Below are positions 54,889 through 63,774 of a stretch of DNA of 64,000 nucleotides, one piece after another. Location: the NCBI RefSeq assembly GCF_015679265.1, contig NZ_CP064942.1, positions 3,204,001 through 3,268,000 on the forward strand, written 5' to 3'. The notes under the pieces were generated by a model. It searched no databases. It was not told the DNA's origin and saw only the letters and a list, made by a program, of their open reading frames with translations. The position numbers and the translations under genes were made by a program. Numbering within the stretch: position 1 is the first letter of the stretch; each line of letters starts with the position of its first letter. This DNA comes from Pontivivens ytuae. Its GTDB lineage: Bacteria; Pseudomonadota; Alphaproteobacteria; Rhodobacterales; Rhodobacteraceae.

Positions 54889-55326
54889 TCATGCCGCCGC
54901 CTCGCCCGTGAGCGGTGTCACGAGGTCGGAGGTCGTGTCCGGTGGCGGCAGTCGACCCAGGATGCGCGCGCGCAGGGCCTCAGGCCGTTCTTCACGACGC
55001 AGGAACCCTTCTTCGGCCTCGCGATAAAGCGGAACCAACGCGAGCAACGCATCGACATGATCGGGCGCCTCGGGATCGAGATCTCCGAAAACATAGGTGA
55101 ACTGGTCGCTTGCCGAGAGGGAAACCACGCAGGGACGCTTGCATTGGCTCATGCAGCTCACACCGCGAATGCGCAGTGCCGGTCGTTCGGTTTGGTCCGC
55201 CAGACGCGCGAGAACGGCGTCGGCCAGGCGCCTGCCCCCTCTGATGCTGTCGCGATCATTTTCGCGCCCGTCGCGGCAGGTCAGGCAGATCGACAACAAG
55301 GGCAATTCAGGTTCGAGATCGCGCAT
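54889..55326 (-). CDS. DUF1636 cysteine-containing protein
   Basis: 145 residues from ATG 55326; an ATG at 55338 is in frame but lies within 3 bp of the Zur-type palindrome. Four cysteines, LLSICLTCRDG and RGVSCMSQCKRPC, form a ferredoxin-like metal or Fe-S site, characteristic of DUF1636. I know the family mainly next to metal or cobalamin uptake genes and COG0523 GTPases. Here it leads the leftward half of the locus. Exact role unknown. Confidence 0.85.
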   Translation of the reverse strand: MRDLEPELPLLSICLTCRDGRENDRDSIRGGRRLADAVLARLADQTERPALRIRGVSCMSQCKRPCVVSLSASDQFTYVFGDLDPEAPDHVDALLALVPLYREAEEGFLRREERPEALRARILGRLPPPDTTSDLVTPLTGEAAA

Positions 55327-55337
55327 GGCCCGCAACA

Positions 55338-55357
55338 TGTAATGTTATAACATTGCA
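55338..55357. promoter_or_regulatory. Zur-type operator between DUF1636 and zur genes
   Basis: AATGTTATAACATT at 55341-55354 is a perfect 14-bp palindrome, flanked by TG and CA two bases out. It matches the Zur box of gram-negative bacteria (GAAATGTTATAACATTTC type) rather than a Fur box (GATAATGATAATCATTATC). It is 57 bp before the regulator's ATG and 14 bp before the DUF1636 ATG, so one site should control both directions. Confidence 0.85.
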
Positions 55358-55411
55358 CACGCTAAGCCTGCGCGTTAGTCTTCGTCAAGGTGTGTTGGAG
55401 CGAGGCACACG

Positions 55412-55816
55412 ATGGCGAGCGACCCGAAACGCAAGACCCATGCCGAACGCGTGCTGGAGCATCTGCGCCGCCAGACAAAGCCCTTGTCGGCCTATCAGAT
55501 CCTCGAGGATCTCCGCGGTGAAGGCGTGACGGCGCCAACGACGGTATACCGCGCACTTGACCAGCTCGTTGCGTCCGGACGCGCCCACCGGATCGAGTCG
55601 CTCAACGCCTTTACCGCCTGCAGCGACCCGAGCCACACAGAAACGCCCGTGTTCGAAATCTGCGAGGACTGTGGAGCCGTGACCGAGCATGTCGACGCCC
55701 GCCTTGCCGAGAGCATCGCTGCCCTTTCCAGCCATTCGGGCTTCACGCCCCAGCATTCGATCATCGAAATCCGCGGCCGCTGCGGCGCCTGCCGTCCGGA
55801 CGCGCAAACGACTTGA
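55412..55816 (+). CDS. zur: Fur-family regulator, Zur type
   Basis: 134 residues. Winged helix with [39 protein letters not shown], the DNA-recognition segment of Fur proteins. Structural zinc cysteines Cys84/Cys87 (CEDC) and Cys124/Cys127 (CGAC). Other metal-site candidates are Cys70, His75 and His93. With the Zur-type palindrome in front and a COG0523 GTPase behind, zinc-responsive autoregulated repression is the best reading; Fur-type iron response is less likely. Confidence 0.88.
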   Translation: MASDPKRKTHAERVLEHLRRQTKPLSAYQILEDLRGEGVTAPTTVYRALDQLVASGRAHRIESLNAFTACSDPSHTETPVFEICEDCGAVTEHVDARLAESIAALSSHSGFTPQHSIIEIRGRCGACRPDAQTT

Positions 55817-55827
55817 AGGACCCGATT

Positions 55828-56796
55828 ATGGATCAGACCACGCAAATCCCCGTCACCGTGCTCACCGGTTTTCTTGGTGCCGGGAAGACCACGCTTCTCA
55901 ACCGGATCCTCACTGAGCGGCATGGGAAGCGCTACGCGGTCATCGTCAACGAGTTCGGCGAGGAGGGCATCGACAACGATCTCGTGGTCGATGCCGACGA
56001 GGAAGTGTTCGAGATGAACAACGGCTGCATCTGCTGCACCGTGCGGGGCGACCTGATCCGCATCCTCGGCGGCTTGATGAAGCGCGCCGACAAGTTCGAT
56101 GCGATCATCGTGGAGACCACTGGTCTCGCCGATCCCGCGCCTGTGGCCCAGACCTTCTTCGTCGATCAGGACGTAGCGGACCGCACGCGGCTCGATGCCA
56201 TCGTGACGGTGGCCGACGCAGTACATCTGAGCAACCAGCTCGGCGAGCATCACGAAGCCGAAGAGCAGATCGCCTTCGCCGACATCGTTCTGCTCAACAA
56301 GACGGACCTGGTCAAAGCGGATGGCCTGAGCGGCGTCGAGGAGCGCATCCGCCGCATCAACCCCTACGCAAAGATCATCCGGACCGAGCGCTGCGGAGCC
56401 GACCTCGACGAGGTGATCGGACTGAACGCCTTCAGCCTCGACCGCGTGCTGGAGGTGGAGCCCGATTTCCTGACCTCCGACCATGACCACGAGCATGACG
56501 ATGATGTGAAAAGCATCTCGCTGGTGTCGGAGGAGCCGCTGGATCTCGAGAAGTTCCAGACGTGGTTCGGCCACCTTCTTCAGACGAAAGGGCCCGACAT
56601 CCTGCGCTCCAAGGGCATCCTCGACTTCAAAGGCGAGAACAACCGCTACGTCTTCCAGGGTGTTCACATGCTGATGGATGGTGCGCCGATGGGCTCCTGG
56701 CCCGGGGGCGCGCGGCAGTCGCGGCTGGTCTTCATCGGGCGCAATCTCGACACGATGGGCCTCGAAGACGGTTTCGCCGCATGTCGAGCGGCGTAG
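55828..56796 (+). CDS. CobW/COG0523 GTPase (zinc metallochaperone type)
   Basis: 322 residues from ATG 55828 with GAAGGA upstream. P-loop GFLGAGKT at 14-21, the CICC metal motif at 67-70 ([13 protein letters not shown]), the Walker B/switch [10 protein letters not shown], and the base-specificity NKTD. A His/Asp-rich linker (DHDHEHDDD) precedes the CobW C-terminal domain ([10 protein letters not shown]). Zur-controlled members of this family hand zinc to client proteins during starvation. It starts 12 bp after zur. Confidence 0.92.
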   Translation: MDQTTQIPVTVLTGFLGAGKTTLLNRILTERHGKRYAVIVNEFGEEGIDNDLVVDADEEVFEMNNGCICCTVRGDLIRILGGLMKRADKFDAIIVETTGLADPAPVAQTFFVDQDVADRTRLDAIVTVADAVHLSNQLGEHHEAEEQIAFADIVLLNKTDLVKADGLSGVEERIRRINPYAKIIRTERCGADLDEVIGLNAFSLDRVLEVEPDFLTSDHDHEHDDDVKSISLVSEEPLDLEKFQTWFGHLLQTKGPDILRSKGILDFKGENNRYVFQGVHMLMDGAPMGSWPGGARQSRLVFIGRNLDTMGLEDGFAACRAA

Positions 56797-57854
56797 CGGC
56801 GGACGCGGCGCGCCAGGACCTGCGCCTCGGAGGTTTCGAAGAGACCCAGCTCGAACGTCAAGGCCTTACGCTCGATACCGGCGCACCGGTGACCGCCGCC
56901 GTCTCGACCGGCACCGGCGTTGCAGCTGCGTTCGGCGATGGCGTCGTCCGATTCTTTCGCCCCGACGAGCCACCGTTGATCGTCGAGGCCCATCGCGGCG
57001 CCGTGCTCTGCCTGGTGGCTGAGGGGACGTCAGGGGCGGTGCTCACCGGTGGCGACGATGGCAGGTTCCTGCGTGTGACTGCGGACGGCACGGTCGAAGA
57101 GATAGCGAGCTTCGGCACGCGGTGGGTGGACTGCGTCGCCGCCGGGCCAGGCCACTACGCTTGCTCATCTGGCCGCACAGCCCATGTCTGGCATGCAGGT
57201 CGGCCCACCGCGAGGACGTTCGATCATCCAAGCACCGTCGGTGGTCTCGCCTTCGATGGGAAGGCCCGCCGTCTGGCCGTGGCACATTACGGCGGGGCCA
57301 CCGTCTGGGAACGCGGCGAGCGCCGGTGGAAGTCGTCGAAGTTTGTGTGGAAGGGGTCGCACGGTGCGGCGACCTTCAGCCCGGACCGAAAGTACCTCGT
57401 GACATTGATGCAGGAGAACGCCCTCCACGGATGGCGGTTGCGCGACAAGGCCGACATGCGGATGTCCGGCTACCCTGCGAAGGTGAAGAGCTTCACCTGG
57501 ATCGGCAGCGCGCCGCACCTTGCGACGTCGGGCGCGGATCAGGCGATCTGCTGGCCCTTCGAAGGTAAGGACGGACCGATGGGGCGCCCGCCGGACACCT
57601 GTGCCTATGGCGGCAAGCAGCTTTGCACCGCGGTGACGGGACTTCTCGGGCACGACGGCGTTTTGGCCGGCTTCACGGACGGCTGTGTGCTCGCCGGGCG
57701 CGTGTCCCCGGACGGTGCGTCGGAGGATCTGGTCGTCAAAGGGTCGAGCGGCACACCGGTGGCCGCGTTGGCACTGACACCGGAGGGCTGGCTTTTCGTC
57801 GGTGAGGAAGGTGGTCGCGTCCTTTGGGTTCGACTTGGTGGGAAGCCCGCATGA
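56781..57854 (+). CDS. WD40-like beta-propeller protein
   Basis: 357 residues from ATG 56781, overlapping the CobW gene by 16 bp. Repeating segments of about 40 residues with the WD40 rhythm are visible: [78 protein letters not shown]. This makes a six- or seven-bladed propeller without a signal peptide, so it is cytoplasmic. It presumably scaffolds the GTPase or its client. No catalytic residues seen; role unknown. Confidence 0.82.
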   Translation: MSSGVAADAARQDLRLGGFEETQLERQGLTLDTGAPVTAAVSTGTGVAAAFGDGVVRFFRPDEPPLIVEAHRGAVLCLVAEGTSGAVLTGGDDGRFLRVTADGTVEEIASFGTRWVDCVAAGPGHYACSSGRTAHVWHAGRPTARTFDHPSTVGGLAFDGKARRLAVAHYGGATVWERGERRWKSSKFVWKGSHGAATFSPDRKYLVTLMQENALHGWRLRDKADMRMSGYPAKVKSFTWIGSAPHLATSGADQAICWPFEGKDGPMGRPPDTCAYGGKQLCTAVTGLLGHDGVLAGFTDGCVLAGRVSPDGASEDLVVKGSSGTPVAALALTPEGWLFVGEEGGRVLWVRLGGKPA

Positions 57855-58108
57855 AGAACCTCTTTGCCCGTCGTGCCGCACCGGGGCGTGCTGCTGAGGT
57901 GAAGGCTTGGGTTATCCAGCATCTTGCTCTGACCGACGACGATCTCGTGACCGTGGCAGAACTCGCCTGCCACGAGCCGGGCTGCCCGCCCGTGGAAACG
58001 GTCGTGACCGTGCATGGATCGGACGGCTCGCGTCGGACATGGTGTGTTCACAGAGCGTTGGCTGACATCGACGAAGGGGATGTCACAACTGCTCTGTCGG
58101 GGGACTGA
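57851..58108 (+). CDS. Small conserved cysteine-motif protein
   Basis: 85 residues from ATG 57851, overlapping the WD40 stop (ATGA). The centre reads VAELACHEPGCPPVETVVTVHG, two cysteines with a His that could bind metal, and a third Cys follows in RTWCVHRALADI. I do not have a family name. Being the last gene of the zur-cobW-WD40 unit, it could be a substrate or adaptor of the GTPase. Confidence 0.72.
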   Translation: MKNLFARRAAPGRAAEVKAWVIQHLALTDDDLVTVAELACHEPGCPPVETVVTVHGSDGSRRTWCVHRALADIDEGDVTTALSGD

Positions 58109-58675
58109 GAGCACCGCATGACGCCCGCGTGAAGCGTGCTGCACAGCAGGCGTGGGCATTGGAACACGCCGGGTTGAGGACGCGACCTGTTCTTCAAAGG
58201 AACTGAAGTCGAGTTCATTGGCCCTCCTCACGTCTCACGCATTCTCGGGCTGAAGCGCCTTGCGTGGCTTTACGCCCACGTTCTCAGCTTTCCAGCGAGA
58301 ACAGTCACAGCATCGCGTTCGCGGCGCGAGCTAATGCTCCGTCACGTCGGGAAACGTTGGTTTTCTCCGTCAATCGCCTTCCGCGTCACGCCGCACTTTT
58401 TCGCACGCGGTTGAAAAACGGGCGTCACGGCTGAAAGCGGCAGCGGGTGGTTGAACACATATCGCGGGCATCACGGCCGCAGATCAAAGAGAGAGGCACC
58501 AACGTTCTCACGTTCGAACAGACGCCACCCGTAAGCAGCGACCAGCCAATCGATCGCGGTCGCTCGGCATCGGGCAGGCGCTTCGAACGACACCCGGCAT
58601 TGATCGCCCAAACGAACGGTATCGTGCCTTGCGATGAGATGCGGGCCCTCAACCTGAGCCAGAGGAAGACGCAAG
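58109..58675. other. Intergenic stretch with no supported gene
   Basis: 567 bp between the 85-aa gene and the first amidohydrolase. Open frames here are short and without ribosome sites. The last 200 bp should contain the promoter of the amidohydrolase pair. No clear palindrome, Zur box or terminator was found. Confidence 0.5.
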
Positions 58676-60472
58676 ATGACCAGCTTGACCCATCCCACCC
58701 GCCGGTCGCTCCTGCAGGGGTCTGCAGCACTTGGCGCCGCGGCGATCGCCGGCCCTGCCGTGGCGCAGGCCGGTGCGGCCGATCTCGTCCTTCGCAACGC
58801 ACGGATCACCACCATGGACCCGAACCTGCCGGAGGCCGCTGCGCTTGCTGCGCGGGACGGCGTGTTCGTGGCCGTCGGCTCGGAGGCCGATGTCGCGCCT
58901 CTCATCGGCCCTTTCATCCAGGTGATCGATGCCGGGGGCAAGCGTGTCATCCCGGGCCTCATCGATAGCCACACGCACTCGATCCGGGGCGGTGTCAACT
59001 ACACGCTCGAAGTCCGCTGGGACACCGTCGACAGTCTTGAGGAGGCGCTGCATCTGCTGCGCGAGCAGGCGGATCGCACGCCCGAGGGACAGTTCATCCG
59101 GGTCGCCGGTGGCTTCTCCGAATTCCAGTTCAAGGAAAAGCGCCTGCCGACCGTGGCGGAACTCGACGCCGTGGCGCCGAACCACCCGGTGCTGATCCAC
59201 CACCTCTACAAGCTGACGCTGCTCAACAGCCGTGCGATCGAGTATTTCGGCTACGATCAGCCCGACCACCCGACCTATCCGGGCGGCACGATCGAGAAGG
59301 ATGCAAACGGCGATCCCACCGGCCGGCTGCTGTCGACGCCCTCGGGCCTTCTCATGTATCGGACGCTGAGCCAGGCGCCGACGCTGTCGATCCGCGACCA
59401 GATCAACTCGTCGATCCACTACATGGACGAGCTCAACGGTCTGGGCGTCACCTCCGTCTCCGACGCGGGCGGCGGGGGCATGGAGTTCCCGGACAGCGAT
59501 CCCTACCAGGTCGTCCGCTGGCTGCATGGCGAGGGGCTGCTGACCACCCGCATCGGCTACCACTCCTTCCCGCAGGTGAAGGGGGAGGAGCTTGCCAACT
59601 ACCAGGACTGGACCTCCCGCATCCGGGCGGGGCAGGGCGACGACATGCTGAAGTTCGTCGGTGCGGGCGAGAACCTGACCTGGGCGTCCTACGACTACGA
59701 GATCTTCGCCGATGCCCGGCCCGAGATCGACGCGGATGCCGAGGAGATACAGACGCGGATCATGACCGTGCTGGGCGAGGCGGAGTGGCCCTTCCGCCAG
59801 CACGTCACCTATGACGAGACGGGCGACCGTCTGCTTCCGGTCTATGAGGAAGTGGCGCGGGGCGCGGGGCTGACGCCCGGCTGGTTCATCGACCATGTCG
59901 AGACCTTCAGCCAGCGCAACCTCGAGCGGATCGCCGAGCTTGGTGGTGGCATCGCGCTCCAGAACCGGCTGCAGTTCCAAGCCGAGGATTTCATCGCGAA
60001 CTATGGCGCGGAGGCGTTGCGCACGACGCCGAACTTCCGCGCGATCCTCGACCTTGGCGTGCCCGTCGGCGGCGGGACGGACGCGACGCGCGTGACCTCG
60101 TTCAACCCGTGGTTCTCGATCCAGTGGATGTCGACGGGCCTCTCGCGCGGCGGGCTGCGGATGTATGACGACGCGAACCTGCTGACCCGAGAGGAAGCCC
60201 TGCGCCTGTGGACCGTGGGTTCGGCCTGGTTCACCGGCGATGCGGGGCGGAAGGGCGCGATCACGCCGGGACAACTGGCCGATTTCGCGGTGCTCGACCG
60301 GGACTACTTCGCCGTGACGGATGCGGAGATTGCCAAGCTGAAATCGGTACTGACCGTGCTCGGCGGCGAGGTCGTGCACGGCAAGGATGAGTTTGCCCAT
60401 CACGACCTGCGCCACATGCCACCCATCCGGCCCGACTGGTCCCCGGTCATCCTGCAGGGCCGCAACCTCTGA
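58676..60472 (+). CDS. Exported amidohydrolase, YtcJ-like
   Basis: 598 residues. The N-terminus TRRSLLQGSAALGAAAIAGPAVAQA has the twin-arginine pattern (RRSLLQG), so a folded protein is sent to the periplasm by Tat. The metal-dependent amidohydrolase core shows VIPGLIDSHTHSIRGG, a metal-ligand His in PFRQHVTYDETGDR, FIDHVE and the Asp of GGGTDATRV, ending in the composite domain (PGQLADFAVLDRDYF). YtcJ-type enzymes act on cyclic or exocyclic amides and esters. A paralogue follows. Confidence 0.88.
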   Translation: MTSLTHPTRRSLLQGSAALGAAAIAGPAVAQAGAADLVLRNARITTMDPNLPEAAALAARDGVFVAVGSEADVAPLIGPFIQVIDAGGKRVIPGLIDSHTHSIRGGVNYTLEVRWDTVDSLEEALHLLREQADRTPEGQFIRVAGGFSEFQFKEKRLPTVAELDAVAPNHPVLIHHLYKLTLLNSRAIEYFGYDQPDHPTYPGGTIEKDANGDPTGRLLSTPSGLLMYRTLSQAPTLSIRDQINSSIHYMDELNGLGVTSVSDAGGGGMEFPDSDPYQVVRWLHGEGLLTTRIGYHSFPQVKGEELANYQDWTSRIRAGQGDDMLKFVGAGENLTWASYDYEIFADARPEIDADAEEIQTRIMTVLGEAEWPFRQHVTYDETGDRLLPVYEEVARGAGLTPGWFIDHVETFSQRNLERIAELGGGIALQNRLQFQAEDFIANYGAEALRTTPNFRAILDLGVPVGGGTDATRVTSFNPWFSIQWMSTGLSRGGLRMYDDANLLTREEALRLWTVGSAWFTGDAGRKGAITPGQLADFAVLDRDYFAVTDAEIAKLKSVLTVLGGEVVHGKDEFAHHDLRHMPPIRPDWSPVILQGRNL

Positions 60473-60541
60473 CACCCCCGCGGCCCCGGTGCGTGACGGC
60501 ACCGGGGCTCACCGATCCCACCGATGATAGGGAGACAGACC

Positions 60542-62245
60542 ATGCCCGACCTCGTTCTCTTCAACGGACGCATCACGACGTTCGACCCCGACCTACCGGA
60601 GGCCACCGCGATCGCCATTGCCGATGGCAAGGTCGAGGCGACCGGAAGCGATCAGGACATCATGGCCGCGGCAGGCGACGCGGTGACGATCGATCTCGCC
60701 GGGCGGCGCGTGATCCCCGGGCTGATCGACAGCCACACGCATATCATTCGCCAGGGCAACAACTTCGCCATGGAGCTGCGTTGGGACGACGTGCCCTCGC
60801 TCGCCGATGGTCTCGCGATGCTGAAGCGCCAGGCTCAGCGAACGCCGGTCGGCCAGTGGATGCGCGTGGTCGGCGGCTGGTCCGCCGATCAGTTCGCCGA
60901 GAAGCGTCTGCCCACCATTGACGAGATCAACGCCGTATCGCCGGAGGTGCCGGTCTACGTTCTGCATCTCTACGATCGCGCTTGGCTGAACAAGGCGGCG
61001 CTGCGCGCGCTCGGCATCGACAGCCATTTCTACGAGCCCTTCGTTTCCGGCCGGCTGGAGCGGGACGAAGACGGCACCCCGACCGGGCTGGCCCTGGCGC
61101 GGCCGAACGCACAACCGCTCTATGCCCTGCTCGACATGGCGCCAAAGCTCGATTTCGAGAGCCAGATCCTGTCGACCAAGCACTACTTCAAGGCGCTGAA
61201 CGGCTTGGGCCTCACGTCCGCGCTCGATTGCGCGGGTGGGTTTCTGAACTACCCGGACGACTACGGCGTGATCAGCGAGCTCAACCGGCGCGGCGAGCAG
61301 ACGGTCCGCATTGGCTATCAGCTCTTTGCCCAGCGCCCGCTCTTCGAACTGGAGGATTTCAGGCGCTGGAACGATATCGTCAAACCCGATCAGGGCGACG
61401 ATTACCTGAAATGCGTCGGCGCGGGCGAGATGCTGGTGGCCTCCGCTTACGACTTCGAAGACTTCTCCTATCCCCGGCCAGAGCTGCCGAAGCGGATGGA
61501 GGGCGACCTGCGTCCTGTGCTGGAATTCCTGCTCGAGAACCGTTGGCCGATCCGCTTCCACTGCACCTACGAGGAAAGCGCGCATCGCCTGCTGACGGTG
61601 CTGGAGGAGGTCGGCCGCGACAAGGGGCTCGAGGAGCTGAACTGGATCTTCGACCACGGTGAGACGATCTCGGAGCGCACGATGGAATGGGTCGCGCGCC
61701 TCGGCGGCGGGATCTCCTACCAGAACCGCATCGCCTTTCAGGCGACCGCCTATCGCGACCGCTACGGCGAGGCGGCGCTGCGCGACGTGATGCCGGTGCG
61801 CAAGATGATGGCGTCGGGCGTTCCGCTGGCGGCCGGGACGGATGCGACGCGGGTCTCCTCCTACAACCCATGGCTCGCGATCCACTGGGCGGTGTCGGGC
61901 AAGGGCCGCGGAGGTGATGTGATCTGGGCGGCGGAGAACCGGCTGAGCCGTGAGGACGCCCTGCGCCATTGGACGGCCGCCGGTGCCTGGTTCAGCCGGG
62001 AGCAAGGCCGGAAGGGCCAGCTCATGCCCGGCCAGTTCGCCGATCTCGCGGTGCTCGATCGCGACTATTTCGAGGTGGCCGAGGACGAGATCGCCGACAT
62101 CACCGCCGATCTGACCCTGACCGGCGGCAAGATCGTCCACGCCAAAGGCGCCTTCGCCAATCACGCGCCAGCGCCGTTGGCAGAACTGCCCGACTGGTCA
62201 CCCATCCCGATTTTCGGCGCGCCCGGCGCACCGAAAGCGGCTTGA
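60542..62245 (+). CDS. Cytoplasmic amidohydrolase, YtcJ-like paralogue
   Basis: 567 residues from ATG 60542 (GGGAGACA upstream). It aligns along its length with the preceding protein (VIPGLIDSHTHIIRQG, ELRWDDVPSL, PIRFHCTYEESAHR, FDHGETISERT, AAGTDATRVSSYNPWLAIHWAVSG, GQFADLAVLDRDYF) but lacks a signal peptide. The pair arose by duplication and could process one substrate family in two compartments. 69 bp separate them, so they are likely co-transcribed. Substrate unknown. Confidence 0.88.
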   Translation: MPDLVLFNGRITTFDPDLPEATAIAIADGKVEATGSDQDIMAAAGDAVTIDLAGRRVIPGLIDSHTHIIRQGNNFAMELRWDDVPSLADGLAMLKRQAQRTPVGQWMRVVGGWSADQFAEKRLPTIDEINAVSPEVPVYVLHLYDRAWLNKAALRALGIDSHFYEPFVSGRLERDEDGTPTGLALARPNAQPLYALLDMAPKLDFESQILSTKHYFKALNGLGLTSALDCAGGFLNYPDDYGVISELNRRGEQTVRIGYQLFAQRPLFELEDFRRWNDIVKPDQGDDYLKCVGAGEMLVASAYDFEDFSYPRPELPKRMEGDLRPVLEFLLENRWPIRFHCTYEESAHRLLTVLEEVGRDKGLEELNWIFDHGETISERTMEWVARLGGGISYQNRIAFQATAYRDRYGEAALRDVMPVRKMMASGVPLAAGTDATRVSSYNPWLAIHWAVSGKGRGGDVIWAAENRLSREDALRHWTAAGAWFSREQGRKGQLMPGQFADLAVLDRDYFEVAEDEIADITADLTLTGGKIVHAKGAFANHAPAPLAELPDWSPIPIFGAPGAPKAA

Positions 62246-62760
62246 AAGACATGGAGCTGCGGTTGGTTGAGCCACGACCGCGGCTCCGTAACTCTGAATA
62301 CTGGGGCTTCGCGCAGGTGGCATTGCATGGGCCCACTGCTCACGAATCCGATATCTCTTGAAGCGTTTCGCGACATTCATCTCCTCTGCATCGTAAAAGG
62401 CAGCTTGCAGCATGCCGGCCTACGGCATCGATCCTCATTGGTATTTATGTAATTAAGCGATAAGCGCCTTAAGTGTCTTGATGGGCGCGAGAAAAAATTG
62501 TGTGAACTATGCCTAAAAATGTCAGATTCACAATATATAATATCAATAGATCACTCAGTTTTTTTTGATCATATTTATATAAAATACTTCCCTGAAGGCA
62601 TATATGTATTTAAGTTGCCCTTAATGTGCGAGCTGCTACTGCACTGTTTTGATGAGCTGTGCCCGCTCAGCGTGAATGCCCCCCTCCCCATTTGGGACTG
62701 CCGCGGTTCGGCGGTCTGCGGATAACTGCTTCGGAGATGCACCAGCGAGGGGCAGCCAAA
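62246..62760. other. AT-rich spacer before the winged-helix gene
   Basis: 515 bp; from about 62440 to 62640 the sequence is strongly AT-rich (for example AATATATAATATCAATAG). A 75-codon open frame at 62498-62725 lacks coding character. The segment around 62685-62715 has a GC-rich hairpin (CCGCGGTTCGGCGG). It resembles the AT-rich island at 51.4-51.9 kb. Confidence 0.6.
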
Positions 62761-63735
62761 ATGCCTCTGGCCGCAACTTCGAAGAAAAGTCGTGGGGACT
62801 GCCAGATGACTGTACAACGCGCCGCCGGGTGGGCGGAGCTTCGCGCCCGGGTTGCCTCGGTCGATCCGTCGGAGATCCTTCCTGCCGGGGTGGCCATCCG
62901 CAACCACCCGACCTTCTTTCCCGCCCTCGCGCATTACACGAAGACGGTCTTTCCGATCATGGAGAACCAGGTCCGTGACGGGAAGATCCTCTGCCAGCTC
63001 TCCCGCTTCTCCGCCCTGTGCTTCGTCATCTACCTCGACGAGACGGCGGATCCGGGCGATCCTCGGGGCGGGGCGACCGCGACCCGGTTGAAGGAGATCC
63101 TGGCGCAGGCGCCCTATGCGACGAAGTCCTGGATCCGGTCCGCCCTGCGGGCCTTCGAGCATGCGGACATGGTCGAGGCGATCCCGATGGAGGCGGACCG
63201 GCGGATGCGCCGCTACAAGCCGACACCGCGCCTGATCGAGATCGGGCGCACCGGCCTTCTGACCATCGTCGAGGCGCTGCATCAGCTCGAACCGTTCGAC
63301 CGCACACCGGAGGAGATCGTGGGCCAGCCTAAGGTCGTGGAAGCCCACGCGATCGCCTTGATCGAGCTGTTGATGCAGCACGGCTTCTCCACCCTGCCGC
63401 ACTTTCCCCATGTGCTCGAGATGCTGTCGCCGGACTACGGCCACCTCATCTGCAGCAAGCTGATCGGGGGGATCCGGATCACGCTGGAGGGGGAGTACCT
63501 GTCCGACGTGCCCTTCGGCGAGTTGTCGGAGCGGTTCGGGGTGTCCCGAGCGCATATCCGCAACGTGCTCAGCTATGCAGCCGAGCAGGGGAAGCTCGAA
63601 CACGCGGTGAGGGGCGGGCACACGATCCGGCTCGACCCGGCCTTTGCAGAGAACTGGCTGACCTATGCGGCGACCGACCTCGCCCTGCATCGCTTCGTCA
63701 TCGAGAACATCGTTCCGGAGCGGCTGCCCGCCTGA
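62761..63735 (+). CDS. Winged-helix-like DNA-binding protein, unknown
   Basis: 324 residues from ATG 62761 (GAGGGG 8 bases upstream); ATG 62806 (GGGGA upstream) would give 309. A region at about 105-170 (YATKSWIRSALRAFEHADMVEAIPMEADRRMRRYKPTPRL) reads like a MarR-type winged helix, and a second HTH lies near the C-terminus (GELSERFGVSRAHIRNVLSYAAEQGKLEHAV). No ligand domain recognised. It may regulate the amidohydrolases or the convergent autotransporter; neither is shown. Confidence 0.68.
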   Translation: MPLAATSKKSRGDCQMTVQRAAGWAELRARVASVDPSEILPAGVAIRNHPTFFPALAHYTKTVFPIMENQVRDGKILCQLSRFSALCFVIYLDETADPGDPRGGATATRLKEILAQAPYATKSWIRSALRAFEHADMVEAIPMEADRRMRRYKPTPRLIEIGRTGLLTIVEALHQLEPFDRTPEEIVGQPKVVEAHAIALIELLMQHGFSTLPHFPHVLEMLSPDYGHLICSKLIGGIRITLEGEYLSDVPFGELSERFGVSRAHIRNVLSYAAEQGKLEHAVRGGHTIRLDPAFAENWLTYAATDLALHRFVIENIVPERLPA

Positions 63736-63744
63736 GGGGCAAAT

Positions 63745-63762
63745 GGCGGCCCGCAGGCCGCC
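63745..63762. terminator. Hairpin between convergent genes
   Basis: GGCGGCC (63745-63751) pairs with GGCCGCC (63756-63762) over CGCA, between the winged-helix gene stop and the autotransporter stop. T runs are short on both sides. Confidence 0.45.
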
Positions 63763-63774
63763 GCGCCCGGGTCT

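Noticed and set aside
55338..55357. Fur (iron) box in front of the metal locus
   Set aside because: The perfect AATGTTATAACATT core lacks the GATAAT hexamer repeats of Fur boxes and matches Zur sites better.
62498..62725. 75-codon ORF in the AT-rich spacer
   Set aside because: No ribosome site, composition follows the AT-rich background, runs into a GC-rich hairpin; not coding-like.
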